From Aplysia californica (lineage: Eukaryota > Mollusca > Gastropoda > Aplysiida > Aplysiidae), in contig NW_004797628.1 in the NCBI RefSeq assembly GCF_000002075.1, forward strand, positions 608,535 through 663,431: a DNA stretch of 54,897 bases, written 5' to 3'. Positions 31,863 to 43,130 of this stretch are shown in pieces (the stretch's first letter is position 1; each line of letters starts with the position of its first letter). Made by a program: the position numbers and the translations under genes. Under the pieces are notes generated by a model that was not told where the DNA came from, made no database searches, and saw nothing but the letters and a program-made list of their open reading frames with translations.

Positions 31863-32230
31863 GGGCTCTTGTGGCCAAGAGATAAGGTGTTCCCCTCTCA
31901 TTCAAAAGGTCCCAGGGTTTGAACCCTGTCAGAGCCAAAAAAATGTTCTTACATTAAAAAAAAAAATTCCACCTGGACTCTCCTCTCTTTTACTCCTCTT
32001 TCTACTGCTGCTCCTGGCTCCTTCTTAATGCTGTCTTTCAGCCACGCCCCTCATCTTAGGATAAGTAAGGTGAAACGCCTAGCCTTCTCTGAAAAAGGCT
32101 AAAAATCTTGGAGGTCCGATGTGCAAGTTGTGCACGTCAAAGCTCTCTTGGTGGTCCTAAAATCGCTAACAGTAGGCTTTAACCACCACCTGGGCAAAAT
32201 TCAAAATAAATTCCTACCAAAACTGAAAAT
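31863..32230 (+). mobile_element. tRNA-derived SINE, copy A
   Basis: The head GGGCTCTTGTGGCCAAGAG…AAGGTGT has an A-box-like segment, and AGGGTTTGAACCCTG (about 31914-31928) is a B box (pol III promoter). The body blocks CTCCTTCTTAATGCTGTC, GGAGGTCCGATGTGCAAG and AGTAGGCTT…CCACC match the copy at 37684-38190 in the same order. Confidence 0.8.
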
Positions 32231-32946
32231 ACTCTAGTCAAAATAAAAACGTAAAGAGTATTATATTCGAAATCAGAATGTAGTTGTCTGAGGGAAAGGA
32301 GTCCACCAAAGTAGGAAAATACCTCACATACGTAAAAATTAGTACCACTGCACCACAAGTTGAAGAACCAACAGTCAACTACCCCTGAGATCTGGCTGGG
32401 TAATGCAAAGAAAAAGACTACAGAAATGAATCAGTCAGTGCAGCGAAAGTCGTAGTAAATTATTACATTTTTCATACATGATGTTGTAATGCTTGAATTG
32501 AAGACTGAAATGTTGAAAGCCAATATAAAATGCCGAGGGTTTGGAATCGGTATATTTTTATTCTAATTCAATTGTAATGCCCTTTCAGAAATCAGAACGA
32601 TTGCCCTCAGAGTCAAATATGTTGTTAATCATTGTAAAATGAAATTTGGGCTTGATCTTTAATTTTTTTTTCTGGATATATTTCAAATTTTTTAAAAATA
32701 AATTTTAAAAATTTTATATTGAGAGTAGAAGATCAGTAGAGGGGAATTACTGCTTTCTTTGTTGCTTTTTCTGCTCTGGCCTCACAGGGCCGCTGCATCA
32801 CTAATGTCCTTTTCTCCAGTCTTGTTCTGTTTCAAAAAATTGTTTTGCTTGACACAAAGACTACATATCTCCTTGCACTTGAAACTAACAGAAAGAACAT
32901 TACTTGATCTATACATGTCTTTTTTTCTTCTCAACCTTTGTAACAG

Positions 32947-34190
32947 GTGACTGACAAGAAGACAATAACCAGACATAACTCATAGAACTGGACCAATGAG
33001 ATTGAAAACAGACCTGCCACTGGACAGCCGTGACCTTACATAACATTCTTGAAAAATGTTTTCTTTTACCGAGACAGCCTGTATGGCGTGACATGAACGT
33101 TTTTAGGACTTCATTGCACTTTCTTTGCTTTCAAACTGTTTTTCATTCGGTGTAGTTTTTACTGTTTGTACCACATTTATGGCTTAATCTCATAGATGAA
33201 GACGGATGAATAATATTGGTCCTCTGCATTTTTTTGTTGGGGTGGAAGTGAAAATGCTAGTGATATTGAGACCTCAGAAATGATAAATAAATACTAATAT
33301 AATCTAGCATGAAACAGAATCGCTCATTCTTGGAAATTATTGATTCCACTCAATAGTTGTTGCACCAATGGGTTTCTTTTATTTTTTGTATTTCTTACTT
33401 AAGAAATATTGTCTGGAAAACTTTTGTTCCCAGGGTGTCTGATATTTTCTGGCTACTAAGAAGAATTTATAGTAAAACAACAAAATGTCTTTATTGTAAA
33501 GTAAGACCTGGTTCTTTATTTAAAAGTTTGTATGGTCTCTTTGTCTTCAGGATCCTCTAGGAGTGTATCTAAATTCAAAATTGAAACTATCTCTGGTTTT
33601 ATCTTTTCCTCAATAGAACAAATTTGTTTTGTATTCCTCAGTTAATTTGTGAGTACTTTCTCTATGGATCGATAGTGGAGCAAGAAATATGATTTTTATT
33701 AAAATGTCAAGAAAGGTACCATATTTAAATGATTCTCTGGTCCACTTTTCCAGTTCATCTTTGCTATGAGTCATTGCGATGTACAACTACTCTTTCCTCT
33801 CTCTTGTGTTTATTAGAATGATGACAATATTGGAAAAATTGGAGAGACATATAGGCTACTCCTTAATTGGTGTAAAGAGTGGAAGATGTCACATTTTCTA
33901 AAATAAAAACTCCTGACTTGAACGTATTTGTTTAACTGCCAATAGCAGTTTGAAATTGATGTGTTACAAGACTTGAATGAACCGTGACAATTCTCCACTA
34001 CTTTCAGACATATGACGTTTTATGTACTACTTTTTTTCTTTTTTTTTTTTGTTTGTTTGTTTGTGTTTTAATAGTTTTCTTATATATGTGTTGTCTATGT
34101 CATCTTTGGAGATGTTAAGTGTTTTTATAATGTTGCGCTTCTTGTTTGGTTTTGCCGTCTGAACGCCAATAAAGTGTTGTATCAAGTTTG
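32947..34190 (+). other. RBM45: Probable RBM45 3' UTR exon
   Basis: Follows the acceptor at 32946. AATAAA signals lie at 33285-33290 and 34168-34173. Short frames have no homology. No transcript evidence is available. Confidence 0.4.
34168..34173 (+). terminator. RBM45: Candidate polyadenylation signal AATAAA
   Basis: CCAATAAAGTGTTGTATC followed by a T/G-rich stretch, a typical polyadenylation context. Assigned to RBM45 by position only. Confidence 0.4.
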
Positions 34191-35543
34191 CTGACTTCTC
34201 TAATGTTAATGTGGTAACAAATTAAGATTTTCGCTCTTCTTTGTTCTTTATTCCTTTTTTGGGTGAGTTTACAAGTCACTGAAGACTGAAATTAATTTTT
34301 TGCTTAATTTCTTCAACCTCTATGATGGTTGCTTTAACAAGTGTTAAATCAAAGAGTGAAATCTGATTTTCACTGAAAGTACCTTGCTTCCAAAGTCTAT
34401 TGACATTCATAATTAATTCAGTCAGCTCACATTTGATGTCCTTCGGTGATATCTATGTATTCATAGCTGACTGTTGATTCTCTTTTAACCTAGTTTCTGT
34501 GAATGTAATGTTTATGAGAATATTATCTTTTGGAGCTGCTTGGAGAAACAAGATAAAGATCTCGGGGGGGAAAAACGTCTTCTGGTTTTTACGTTGACTT
34601 TGTTTGGTGACTGGATGACACTTAAGCAAATGCTACTACTCAGTTTTGGGACCAAGTATTCCCTCTTCAAAGTGATTTGTCAAGGAGTTGACTGTCAACA
34701 AAAGTAGATCCAGCTGGCAAAGGAATAGTTGCCAGAAACATGACAATATTGTAGGGGCAGAGAGAAAGACGATTTAGTGCACCATAGCCTTTGAGAGCTG
34801 ACTGCTATAAAGGTAAAGGGTGGAATAGTTGCATTACAATTGCAAGTGTTTACCGAAGGGTAAGAGACTTGTTTTGCTGGGGGGGGGGGGGGGTTAATGT
34901 TGAGGGGTTTCTTTACATTTTAGCAAAGTTTTTTTTTTAATGGCATTGTTAATGCAGTGCTCATCTCTGGTAATGTTACTTTGTATATGTATACGATGCT
35001 TGACAACAGTAGTAATTCCTGAAATGGCTGACACATGGACTGAACAAGCTTTGTGACAGAACGAAATTAGACAAGACTGTCACTGTTCTGACGACTGAGG
35101 TAAGCATGTCTTGTGCCCTCAGTTTGACTGTTTTGTAAGGAGACTGTTAAATTTATTGTTACCCTAACCCTGTGGCCTCTTTTTAAGTCCGTTAAGCTCC
35201 AAGTTTTAGAATATATTGAATGTTATAGGAGAAGGATGGGTTGTTGGATTTATGTTGTTTCTGTACCTTCTGTGTACGTGTATCTTTTTTAATGAAATAT
35301 AGTGATCTTTTCGTGTTGTATCTTTTTTTTGCAGCCCTGGTTTATTAAATCATGTGTGCGAGTTGCCGCATTAGATTTGATTCTAATCTTAAATATGTTG
35401 AAACTTCTAGAGAATAAACCGGGTACTTTTTATTTTTATATATATATATAAATATTTGACAGATGGTACTTCACTTTGTCGCATTGAATGTTTACTCACA
35501 GTATGTCTTTCTTTTTTCTTTTTTTTCCTTTCAACTGTGACAG
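34191..35543. other. Intergenic, nothing recognised
   Basis: No gene or repeat family is recognised. There is a G15 tract at 34879-34893, an AATAAA near 35413 and a TA run near 35440. Confidence 0.5.
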
Positions 35544-35622
35544 ATGAATGAGAAGAGGTTCTCCAACAACAGATTGAACAAAGCACAGACTGTTGATGTG
35601 GAAACCTTGCATTTTCTACATG
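35544..35622 (+). other. Candidate short exon of an unidentified transcript
   Basis: A 79-bp stretch between a pyrimidine-rich TGTGACAG acceptor and a strong CATG|GTGAGT donor. It opens with ATGAATGAGAAG. Spliced to the acceptor at 36168, the frame would close after a few codons. It could be an alternative RBM45 3' exon or part of a non-coding RNA. Unrecognised. Confidence 0.25.
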
Positions 35623-36168
35623 GTGAGTCTTGGGTGAGCTGGTTATTATTGGAAAATAAAGAAAGATTCGGTAGAAGTTTGTAAATACTTTGTAGATAAC
35701 TTTACTTTTTAAAAAAGGCCTTGGAATGACTTGTGTTTTTAATTTTGCTAAAGTTGTGATAGCTTTTTAAAAAAAGCCACCAGGGAACAGCCTTTTCTAT
35801 GTTTGTTTCAGTTGTGTAAAAAGACCCCAAAGAATAATACTGAGACTAAGATTTTTGTCAGGGGGAGGGGTTCCACTTATTTGATTGAAGAGCGTTGTTT
35901 TTATTTAATTTAGGTAACATTTTGTTGACTTGATAATCACTTATGAAGTATATTATTGTCATGAAGTGAAACTCAATAGTTATACTGAGCTATCACAAAG
36001 CAATATCATGAGATACAAAGTCATAGCAGTCATTTACTATGCTCTTGCTGTTCATGGTAAATTGTAGAGCATATTCCATGATATTCTTATGTACCTTTCT
36101 GTGTGTTGTTATGCCATAAAATAACAAGCAGAATAATATATTTATTCACTTACCATCTCGTTTTCCAG

Positions 36169-36296
36169 GTCAGCATGGACTCTGATGTTGCTGTGCCTGG
36201 AGCATACAAGGACATAACTCTGGAAAAAGGCTTTGTCTTTCACTGTCCCTTTGCTCAGTTGGTGAACGCTGACCTTTACTGGTATTTGTTTTTGTG
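36169..36296 (+). other. Candidate exon with a 42-codon frame
   Basis: After CGTTTTCCAG, the frame opening VSMDSDVAVPGAYKDI and containing FVFHCPFAQLVNADLYWY runs to a stop near 36297. No homology is recognised. A further acceptor-like CCATACAG lies at 38795. Weak evidence. Confidence 0.2.
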
Positions 36297-36502
36297 AATT
36301 TTTTGGGATTATGTGAGTTTGAAATAGGTATGGGAAAGCGCATTTGCTTGAATTGAGTAATGGGCAATAAAGGAGGAAAATCGATTTTTGATAAAGGCCC
36401 AGTTCCATTTTTTAAAATGATTCTTGAATCATTAATTTTATTCACCCATATTTACAAGTATTTGGGGGGTATGCAAAAATGTATTTCACCTCAAAATAAG
36501 TA

Positions 36503-37302
36503 CAGTGGAACTCGGGTTCAACGAGGTCGCTGGGCCTGAACTAAAATCTCGTTGAGTCTGAGTGTTCGTTATAGCAAACATTAAATTTTGTGTAGATAAT
36601 TAGATTTCTACAGTTCTACAGACACTGAACAAGTAATGTATAAAGAGAAGTAACAAGTGGTGCCTGAAATGCCTTCATATTTTGAGCTGTGTAAATAAAA
36701 GACCATTTCGTTCAAATGCACGCCCGTGTCATCTCGATTGTTTGCCATAAAGTTGTGTTGCTGTGAAGAGCCTAGCAATCATACGACAACTTTTGATTCC
36801 ATAGACCAGCGCACAATTCAGTACGTAGATCTACGTCAAGACTAGCTTATCATTGTAATAACGATCAGGTGCTGGGGGGGGGGGGGGGGGACTGTAGTGC
36901 ATTTGTATCTCCGACGTTCCACGCCCAGTACGCTGTTGCCGCCTCGGCACAGTCTCACGTGTGCAGGCAGCCCATCCGACCCCGACACACGCTAGAGTAG
37001 ACACGTGTGAGTGTCAACAACGCATGTGTTGGTGTGAAAAAAGGCGGCTGATTGGTTGCATGCAATTGCCTAAGTGGATAATGGTTCACGGTGCAGGTAC
37101 AATGGGTGGTTTCCGGGAATAGATCATGTTCGTTGTTAGCGAAAAATGAACAAAGCCGCGTCTGCCGGGGCTGTTCACCTTGGAAGCGACCTCGTTGAAT
37201 CCGGGCTTGCTGATTTAAGTGTTTGTTGATTTTAAAGAAGAACAAAACGGGGGATCCATCTCCATTCGCTGAATCCGAGCTCGTTTAATCAGAGTTCTAC
37301 GG
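36503..37302. mobile_element. 800-bp TA-flanked pogo/Tigger-like MITE, copy 1
   Basis: Starts CAGTGGAACTCGGGTTCAAC and ends GTTTAATCAGAGTTCTACGG, imperfect inverted repeats flanked by TA (36501-36502, 37303-37304). A second copy lies at 39765-40550. No transposase is seen. A G17 tract lies at 36874-36890. Confidence 0.8.
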
Positions 37303-37350
37303 TAGTGATTTATGTTTGAGATTATGCCCTGTTTGTAAAGGAAAGTTTTC

Positions 37351-37600
37351 CTAACCCTATCCGTACGTCTTGTTTTACTATCGTATCCATACGACGTGGG
37401 GAACCCTGTGCCACCACTTTCCAAAGAGGAAATTTACTTGTTTATCCGATCCGTATGCTTTGCTGCGGGACTTTGCACAGCAGTCTGTCAAAATGATTTT
37501 TTGAGAAAACTGAAAGTTTCAAAGGGATCTTCGTACTAGAAGTATTCTAAAATGTGAAGAATACAACCCATGGGGTACAAAATGATAGGGTCAAATTATG
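37351..37600. mobile_element. piggyBac-like MITE, second copy (reverse)
   Basis: Starts CTAACCCTATCCGTACG and ends near GGGTACAAAATGATAGGGTC. Reverse-complement match to 22618-22867, with shared blocks CCACTTTCCAAAGAGGAAAT and GAAACTTTCAG. The terminal TTAA has decayed. Confidence 0.75.
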
Positions 37601-37683
37601 ATTGTCAAAAACTATTTGCAGACCGCCAAGTGCTCAGATAAAACTAATTTTATCCTGTCGAAGTAGCCAAACCCATTCAAAAG

Positions 37684-38190
37684 TGGGCTCTGGTGGCCTG
37701 GAGGTTAAGGTGTTCACCTCTCATTCAAAGGTCCGAAGTTCGAAGGTATCGACGGAAAAATTTTCTTCTCTATAATTGTCTCCTTTCACCTCCTTTCCAA
37801 CGCTCTAGCAATGTTCTGTCGTCTGCCTTTGTCTTCACTTTTTGCCTTCACCCCGTCACCTCCTTTGCCTCCTTCTTTGGGCTCTTGACTCTTTCTGCAG
37901 CCTTTCTACCGCTACTCGCTGGCTCCTTCTCACTGCTGTCCTTCAGCCACACCCCCTGATCTTCTAGTAGGAAAGATCTACACCTAGCCTTCTCGGACAA
38001 GGGCGAAAAATCTCGGAGGTCCCATGTGCAAGTTGCGCTCTTTATAGGTCCCTTGGTCTAATATTGATCAGTAGGCTTCCACCGCCACCCGAGCAAAATT
38101 GGAAATTTCTTACCAACTGAAAATGTTTTAATGTGTGCGGCGCGTTCGTATGACCTTATATGCAGTTGCGAGCGCCATAAAACAATTACC
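37684..38190 (+). mobile_element. tRNA-derived SINE, copy B, with hairpin tail
   Basis: Head GGGCTCTGGTGGCCTGGAGG, A-box-like segment, then GTCCGAAGTTCGAAGG as a B-box relative. The body shares blocks with copy A. It ends in GGCGCGTTCGTATGACCTTA…GAGCGCCATAAAAC (38138-38183), showing that the hairpin tail belongs to this family. The poor AC-rich end may be the 3' tail. Confidence 0.8.
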
Positions 38191-38469
38191 AAAAAGAAAC
38201 CCCCCCCCCAAAAAAAAACATTAGTTTGCTTAAATTTTACTTAAAATCTTATTTTTCTCTTGAATTCTGTTTCGGTCCGGTCGTAAATAACTTGTATGCA
38301 CATTTTAATTTTGTTTTTATGTATGCAATATTTCTGGGACTTTTCTTAAATGACATTACAATAATTTACTAAAATGCACTTTCATTTGTACATGGTAGTA
38401 ATAGTACTAGTTTGTTTCCCATAGTCAGTTTGTAACCCAATTTTTGTCTAGATGGGTTTTGGAGCCTCC

Positions 38470-38552
38470 TTTTTTTTGTCCCATAACTCCTAATTTTTAA
38501 AATATTTCAGAGGAAAATCCAATTTTTGGTCATGGAGTAGTTGGCAGGTCTG
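38470..38552. repeat. Right-end remnant of the CAG…TGCCACTC element
   Basis: TTTTTTTGTCCC, CTCCTAATTTTTAA and TAGTTGGCAGGTCTG follow the order of the right end of the 13281-14256 element. The left end is not found. Confidence 0.5.
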
Positions 38553-38956
38553 GGTTTGTATGAAGAGTGGTTTTTGTCTACGCTATTGTGTACTTTTATA
38601 ATCTTCCTCAGAACTGATCTGCTCTATAGCACATGAGATCTGCTTCATCAAAACAGTATTTCTTGTTTTAACAAATCATAGAGGTCATAACTCACGCAAG
38701 CATCATAGACATTTTTCTTTTCTATCTCTTTTAGTATTTGTGCTTGTTTCAAATGAGACCCTCGCCTAATATCAGCCTTTTATTTTTCCATACAGGATTT
38801 TCACCAGCTGCCTCACCATTCTGTGTGATGTCTGTTCAACAGTAACAGAAACACAGAGTACCCACTGTCCAAGAGCACTGTGCAAAGCGATGGAATGTGC
38901 ACAGACTTGACATTGTGTTTAACATATGAGGAGACGTTTTTTTAGTTTATTAAGGT

Positions 38957-38993
38957 TTTACGGCACTCGCAACTGCATAAGGTCATATTTGGC
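38957..38993 (-). repeat. SINE hairpin tail, reverse copy
   Basis: TTTTACGGCACTCGCAACTG…AAGGTCATATTTGG, the reverse complement of the shared tail. Confidence 0.7.
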
Positions 38994-38999
38994 CAAGGG

Positions 39000-39764
39000 G
39001 TGGATGTCCACAAAGAAGTTCAAATGGAAAATCAGGCTTTCTCTGCTCACATCTCTAGCCTCAACAGCACAGTCTGCTTCAACTATCAAGGCCCCCAGAA
39101 ATATCAGTTCACAAGGAGTGACAAACATACAAAAGAAGTAAAGGGAAAATGATGATAGTAAGGATTGAGGAAAGAAAAAGCAGCTGTTTCTCCTATGTTG
39201 TTCCTGCACAGTATGAGCATGATATTGATAAATCAGCCCATTTACAATTCTACTGTGCATAAGAACATGTTAATATTTTATCCTCCCCCCTTGGGAATAG
39301 CCTAAAGACAACTTCAGTCAGTAGCACTGGGGGGCTGGCTTTCCATACCATAGGACTAGAACTGCCACCCACTTTTCTCACTATACGAGATATGTGTTAC
39401 CTTAATATCATTAACTTAACCCCTAGTATGTTTCTTGTCACTGAATAGCCTGTTCTTTGAAAAAGATTTTAGAAGTCATCATTGGAACCTAAAATCAGTT
39501 TCAGATTTTGATTATATTTCTTGCAGAAATTAAAAGAAATAAATGACTGCTAGTGTACTTCACCTACCCCTTGCATAGTTACCATGTTATTTGTTATTAT
39601 AGGTAATGAAGTTTGGATAGTCATTACAAGACTGTAAGTCAAACTCAAATCTAAACAACCAGAAACTACTGTTCTGTCAAAAAAAAAGTAAATTCAGTCA
39701 GATGTGTCAAACTTGGAACTCGTGTGACTTGAAGGCATGAATTTTGGGAAATGAGGTCTATATT
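39000..39764. other. Intergenic, nothing recognised
   Basis: AT-rich sequence without coding or repeat signals that I can name. Confidence 0.5.
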
Positions 39765-40550
39765 CAGAGGAACTCGGATTCAACGAGGTCGCCGGGCCTG
39801 ACCTAAAATCCCGTTAAACCTGAGTGTTTGTTAGGGCAAACTTGAGGTTTTGTGTAGATAATTACAGGCACTGAGCAAGTAATGTATAAAGAGAAGTAAC
39901 AAGTGGTGCCTGAAATGCCTGATATTATGGGCTCTGCAAAAAAAAGGCCAATTCGTTCAAATGCACACCTGTGTCATCTCGATTGTTTGCCAAAAAGTTG
40001 TGTTGCTGTGTAGAGCCTTGCATTGGCAACTTTTAAAATTTGATTCCATAGACCAGCGCATAAATTCATGACGTAGATCTATGTCAAGACTAGGCCTAGC
40101 ATATCATTGTAATATTGATCAGTTGGGGGGGGGGGACTGTGGCGCGTTTGTATCTGCGGCGCTCCACGGCCGGGCCGATGGTGCGCACACGCGTGCAGGC
40201 CGCCTGTCCGACCCGGACACATACTAAAGTAGCCACGTGTGAGTGCCAACAACGCATGTGTTGGTATGAAAGAAGGCAGCTGATTGGTCGCATTTAATCG
40301 GCTAAATGAATAATGGTTCACAATGCAGGTGCAATGGATGGTTTCCGGGAAGAGATAAAGTTCGTTGTGGGGGGAAAAGGAGTGAAGCCACGTCTGCGGG
40401 GGGAGGGGGGGGTGTACACCCTGGAAGCAACCTCGTTGAATCCGAGCTTGCTGATTTAAGTGTTCGTTGAGTCCGGGTTATTGTTATTGATTTTAAAAGA
40501 AGGGGGAAAATGGGTTATCCATCTCCTCTCGTTGAATCCGGGTTCCACTA
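39765..40550. mobile_element. TA-type pogo/Tigger-like MITE, copy 2
   Basis: Starts CAGAGGAACTCGGATTCAAC and ends CGTTGAATCCGGGTTCCACT. Aligned with copy 1 in the same orientation through CGGGCCTGACCTAAAATC, TGTATAAAGAGAAGTAACAA, GTCATCTCGATTGTTTGCC and GGTTTCCGGGAA. Copy 2 starts about 2.5 kb after copy 1 ends. Confidence 0.8.
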
Positions 40551-41219
40551 CTTTTTTTTAAAGACCTGCTATTTATATTGCTTGCAGTTGTCGTTTGCTA
40601 TGCTTCCCTTGCCTGTTCCAATTCCAAGAGTTGATGAGTCAAGTATTTAATCTTCTCTGATACTGAAAAACATGGAGGTCCTGTGCACCCATCTTGATGA
40701 TAAATGACCCCATGACAATAGTAAAGTTAAGAAGAAGAGTAGCCTGCTGAAACTGGTAGGAACACCATGAAAAGTGAAGATATTTCGCTTAGTAAAACCA
40801 AATGGTAGTCCAGATGACTATAATAGGTACCCAAGTTCAACTGCCATCCTCTTTAAAAATAGAGTCTATTCTACTCTGAGAAATAAATGGGTTTTATTAC
40901 TGTCTACCACTTATAGTTATAGGGCTGACTAGTCAAGTGTTACTTCATTCTGTTTCTCTTATACCCGTGTTTTGGCTGGACGAAGAAAAATAAAGCTATA
41001 TATGATTCTATGGATGCCTTCTTTAATTTTGTTGTCTAAGTTCTAAAAGAATGTATCACTGAGGTTATTTTTACGATGTATTGAGTAGGTCTACATACTT
41101 TTTCTTGGACAGAGTCATCACTGACTTGACTTGTAACGTGACAGTTACTGAAAAGAGACGTCAAGAGTCGGCCATCTGTGGTGTTATACGGTCATAATAT
41201 TAATATTATATCACTACCC
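40551..41219. other. Intergenic, nothing recognised
   Basis: No recognised gene. AATAAA motifs near 40882 and 40990 could serve any transcript from upstream. Confidence 0.45.
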
Positions 41220-41355
41220 CAGTGCTTTCTTGTCACATCTCCATTTTTAATAACAGTGAAAACCGTTCATACTAATTGATGTGTGCGAGCTTAAGCAGAT
41301 GACACATTTTCACTGTTACTGTTAGAAAAAATGGAGAAACGACAAGAAAGCACTG
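41220..41355. mobile_element. 136-bp full-length hairpin MITE
   Basis: CAGTGCTTTCTTGTC…CTCCATTTTT…AACAGTGAAAA pairs with TTTTCACTGTTACTGTT…AAAAATGGAG…GACAAGAAAGCACTG. Almost the whole element folds into one stem with a loop near 41280. No clear target duplication is seen. Confidence 0.75.
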
Positions 41356-41665
41356 AGGACGCAATATGTTTAAGCTCATTGCCTTGCACAAAAAGATAAT
41401 TTGATTCCTACTAGTCTTTACCATCATTTTATTGACCATCTCAGTCTTTCTGTTTGGACATTGTATCCCTCTCAACCTGAATAAGTCATGACTTTACAAA
41501 GCAAAAGCTGCCTGCCTCCTAAATCCTAAATTATCTAATATTGTATCAATTGATGTGTGAAAAAGGAACTTAACTACAATCGCTGATGTATGTTGGACTT
41601 TTGCAAAAGAATTGGACATGATATCATTTATCAGGCAAAGCTTAGGCGTGGCTGTTTTGTTTTTC

Positions 41666-41689
41666 GGGGGGGGGGGGGGGGGGGGGGGG
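41666..41689. repeat. G24 homopolymer
   Basis: The longest homopolymer G run in the window. Confidence 0.9.
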
Positions 41690-41944
41690 TCACACGGGGT
41701 GTTTTCCTTTTATTACATTTTTGTACACAATTACAAGCTAGAAAGATAAATTATGATTGTGAACTCTATTATTATAATAGCCAGAGGTGAGATAATTCTG
41801 GCCTGACTCAAGGGATTGTAGCATCTTGGTCCATAAAACAAATCACCATGCTCAACCCACAAGCAGCATGGTGCATCTGGATTTATACATAAATCCGAAT
41901 AAAACATTCTGCTGGATCAGAAGCCAGGCTATAATACAGTAGAA

Positions 41945-42094
41945 ATGACTAATAATAATAATAATAATATAATATATAACATTTACATAGTGCATTTCCA
42001 AAAATAGTAGCTCAATGCGCTTTACATTGGAATAACCATTTTTCAAAAACCTTTCTTACTACTTCCTTTCTTGTCATGCAATATATACATTAAT

Positions 42095-42132
<38 letters not shown>

Positions 42133-42724
42133 ACAGACTATTTTCATCCAGACATAGGAACAGAACAATATAATGAAAAATAACGTTAAAAGCTTATGAA
42201 GGATAGGCCTGTAGGAACAGAAAATGTTTAAGATGTCTTTTGAAGCTATCAAGTGTTTTTATTTGTCTTAGTTCCATGGGTGATCTGTTCCACATAAATG
42301 GACCAAGATAGGAGAAAGATCTCTCTCCATATGATTTGTATGATTTTACAGGTGTCACAAGTAGGGTGTTATCGTTTGATGATCTTAGGTTTCTCCCTGG
42401 CTTATATATACTGATAAGTTCTTGTAGATAAAAAGGAGCAGTTTTATTTACACATGACGCAGATTTTAGACAATATTCTTTCTTTTACAGGGAGCCAATG
42501 CAATTCTTTTAATAATGGAGTGACATGGTCTCGTTTTTTAGATCTTGTTATCAGTCTAGCGGCATTGTTTTGAATGACTTGTAAACGATTCAAATATTTG
42601 TTGTTCAGACCTGCTAGGAGTGAGTTACAATAGTCTAATCTAGATAGGATAAGAGATGTTACCAGTGTTTTTGTGGTCTCTTCGTTTAAGTACTTTCGAA
42701 CTAGGCCTATCCTTCTCACTAAAT
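41945..42724 (-). mobile_element. CR1/L2-clade LINE, 3' end
   Basis: Minus-strand translation gives the C-terminal part of a reverse transcriptase: LILSRLDYCNSLLAGL, NRLQVIQNNAARLIT and VTPLLKELHWLPVKERI, then a downstream block with YGERSFSYLGP. The 3' end reads TGTAAAGCGCATTGAGC and ends in (TTA)n, as in L2/CR1 elements. It is strongly 5'-truncated. The long frame stops at 42444, with homology continuing below in other frames. Confidence 0.85.
42096..42128. repeat. (AC)n microsatellite
   Basis: A CA dinucleotide run inside the 3' part of the LINE. Confidence 0.95.
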
Positions 42725-42795
42725 CTCAGCTGAAAATAAAGGGATTTTGACAGAGATCCTACAAACGAGCCCATTGATAAGTGGTGGTCAATATT

Positions 42796-43110
42796 GCGGG
42801 ACCTTACAGGAATCTCCCTTTTTTTCCTATGTAAACTCAATTACTTATGCTTGGATCGGGGCAAGGAAAGTTCCGAAGCAGGAGAGATCGAGCGAGCTCT
42901 AGCTGGGGGTGGGGGCCTGTAGGCGGGCACCAAATGCCAAACACGGGCAGTCAGCGATGCGACATTGTGACTGGCTTATCCAGTAATGAGTGAGGTGGGG
43001 CAGGCGGTAGACCTAGAATAGGCTAGAGAGAGATGGTGCGGAGAGACTCCTTACGTGAACCACTCCAAAAGTGATGTAGATAGTAGATCTTAGAAGTAGA
43101 ACATGACTAT
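42796..43110 (+). repeat. Duplicated GC-rich unit, copy 1
   Basis: Blocks GGGACCTTAC(A/C)GGAATC, CGGGGCAAGGAAA, CGAGCGAGCTCTAGCTG and GGGCAGGCGG recur in the same order at 43131-43540. It carries the uninterrupted version of the site that holds a MITE in copy 2. Confidence 0.8.
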
Positions 43111-43130
43111 AGCGGTGCCCGCTGCTGTGG

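Larger units (their letters stand above)
30305..32946 (+). other. RBM45: Probable intron in the RBM45 3' UTR
   Basis: Nine bases after the stop codon comes a strong donor, TTGAG|GTGAGC. A pyrimidine-rich tract and TTTGTAACAG acceptor lie at 32946. It contains a hairpin SINE tail (30995-31035) and a SINE (31863-32230). If unspliced, this would simply be 3' UTR. Confidence 0.45.

Noticed and set aside
31863-31936. Functional tRNA gene
   Set aside because: The B box is good, but the head does not fold as a proper cloverleaf with an anticodon arm, and a shared body follows. It is a SINE head.
33009-33022. CAGACCTGCCACT match to the terminal repeat family in the RBM45 3' UTR
   Set aside because: There is only one end, no subterminal ATCCCGAT repeats and no partner nearby. 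Probably coincidence.
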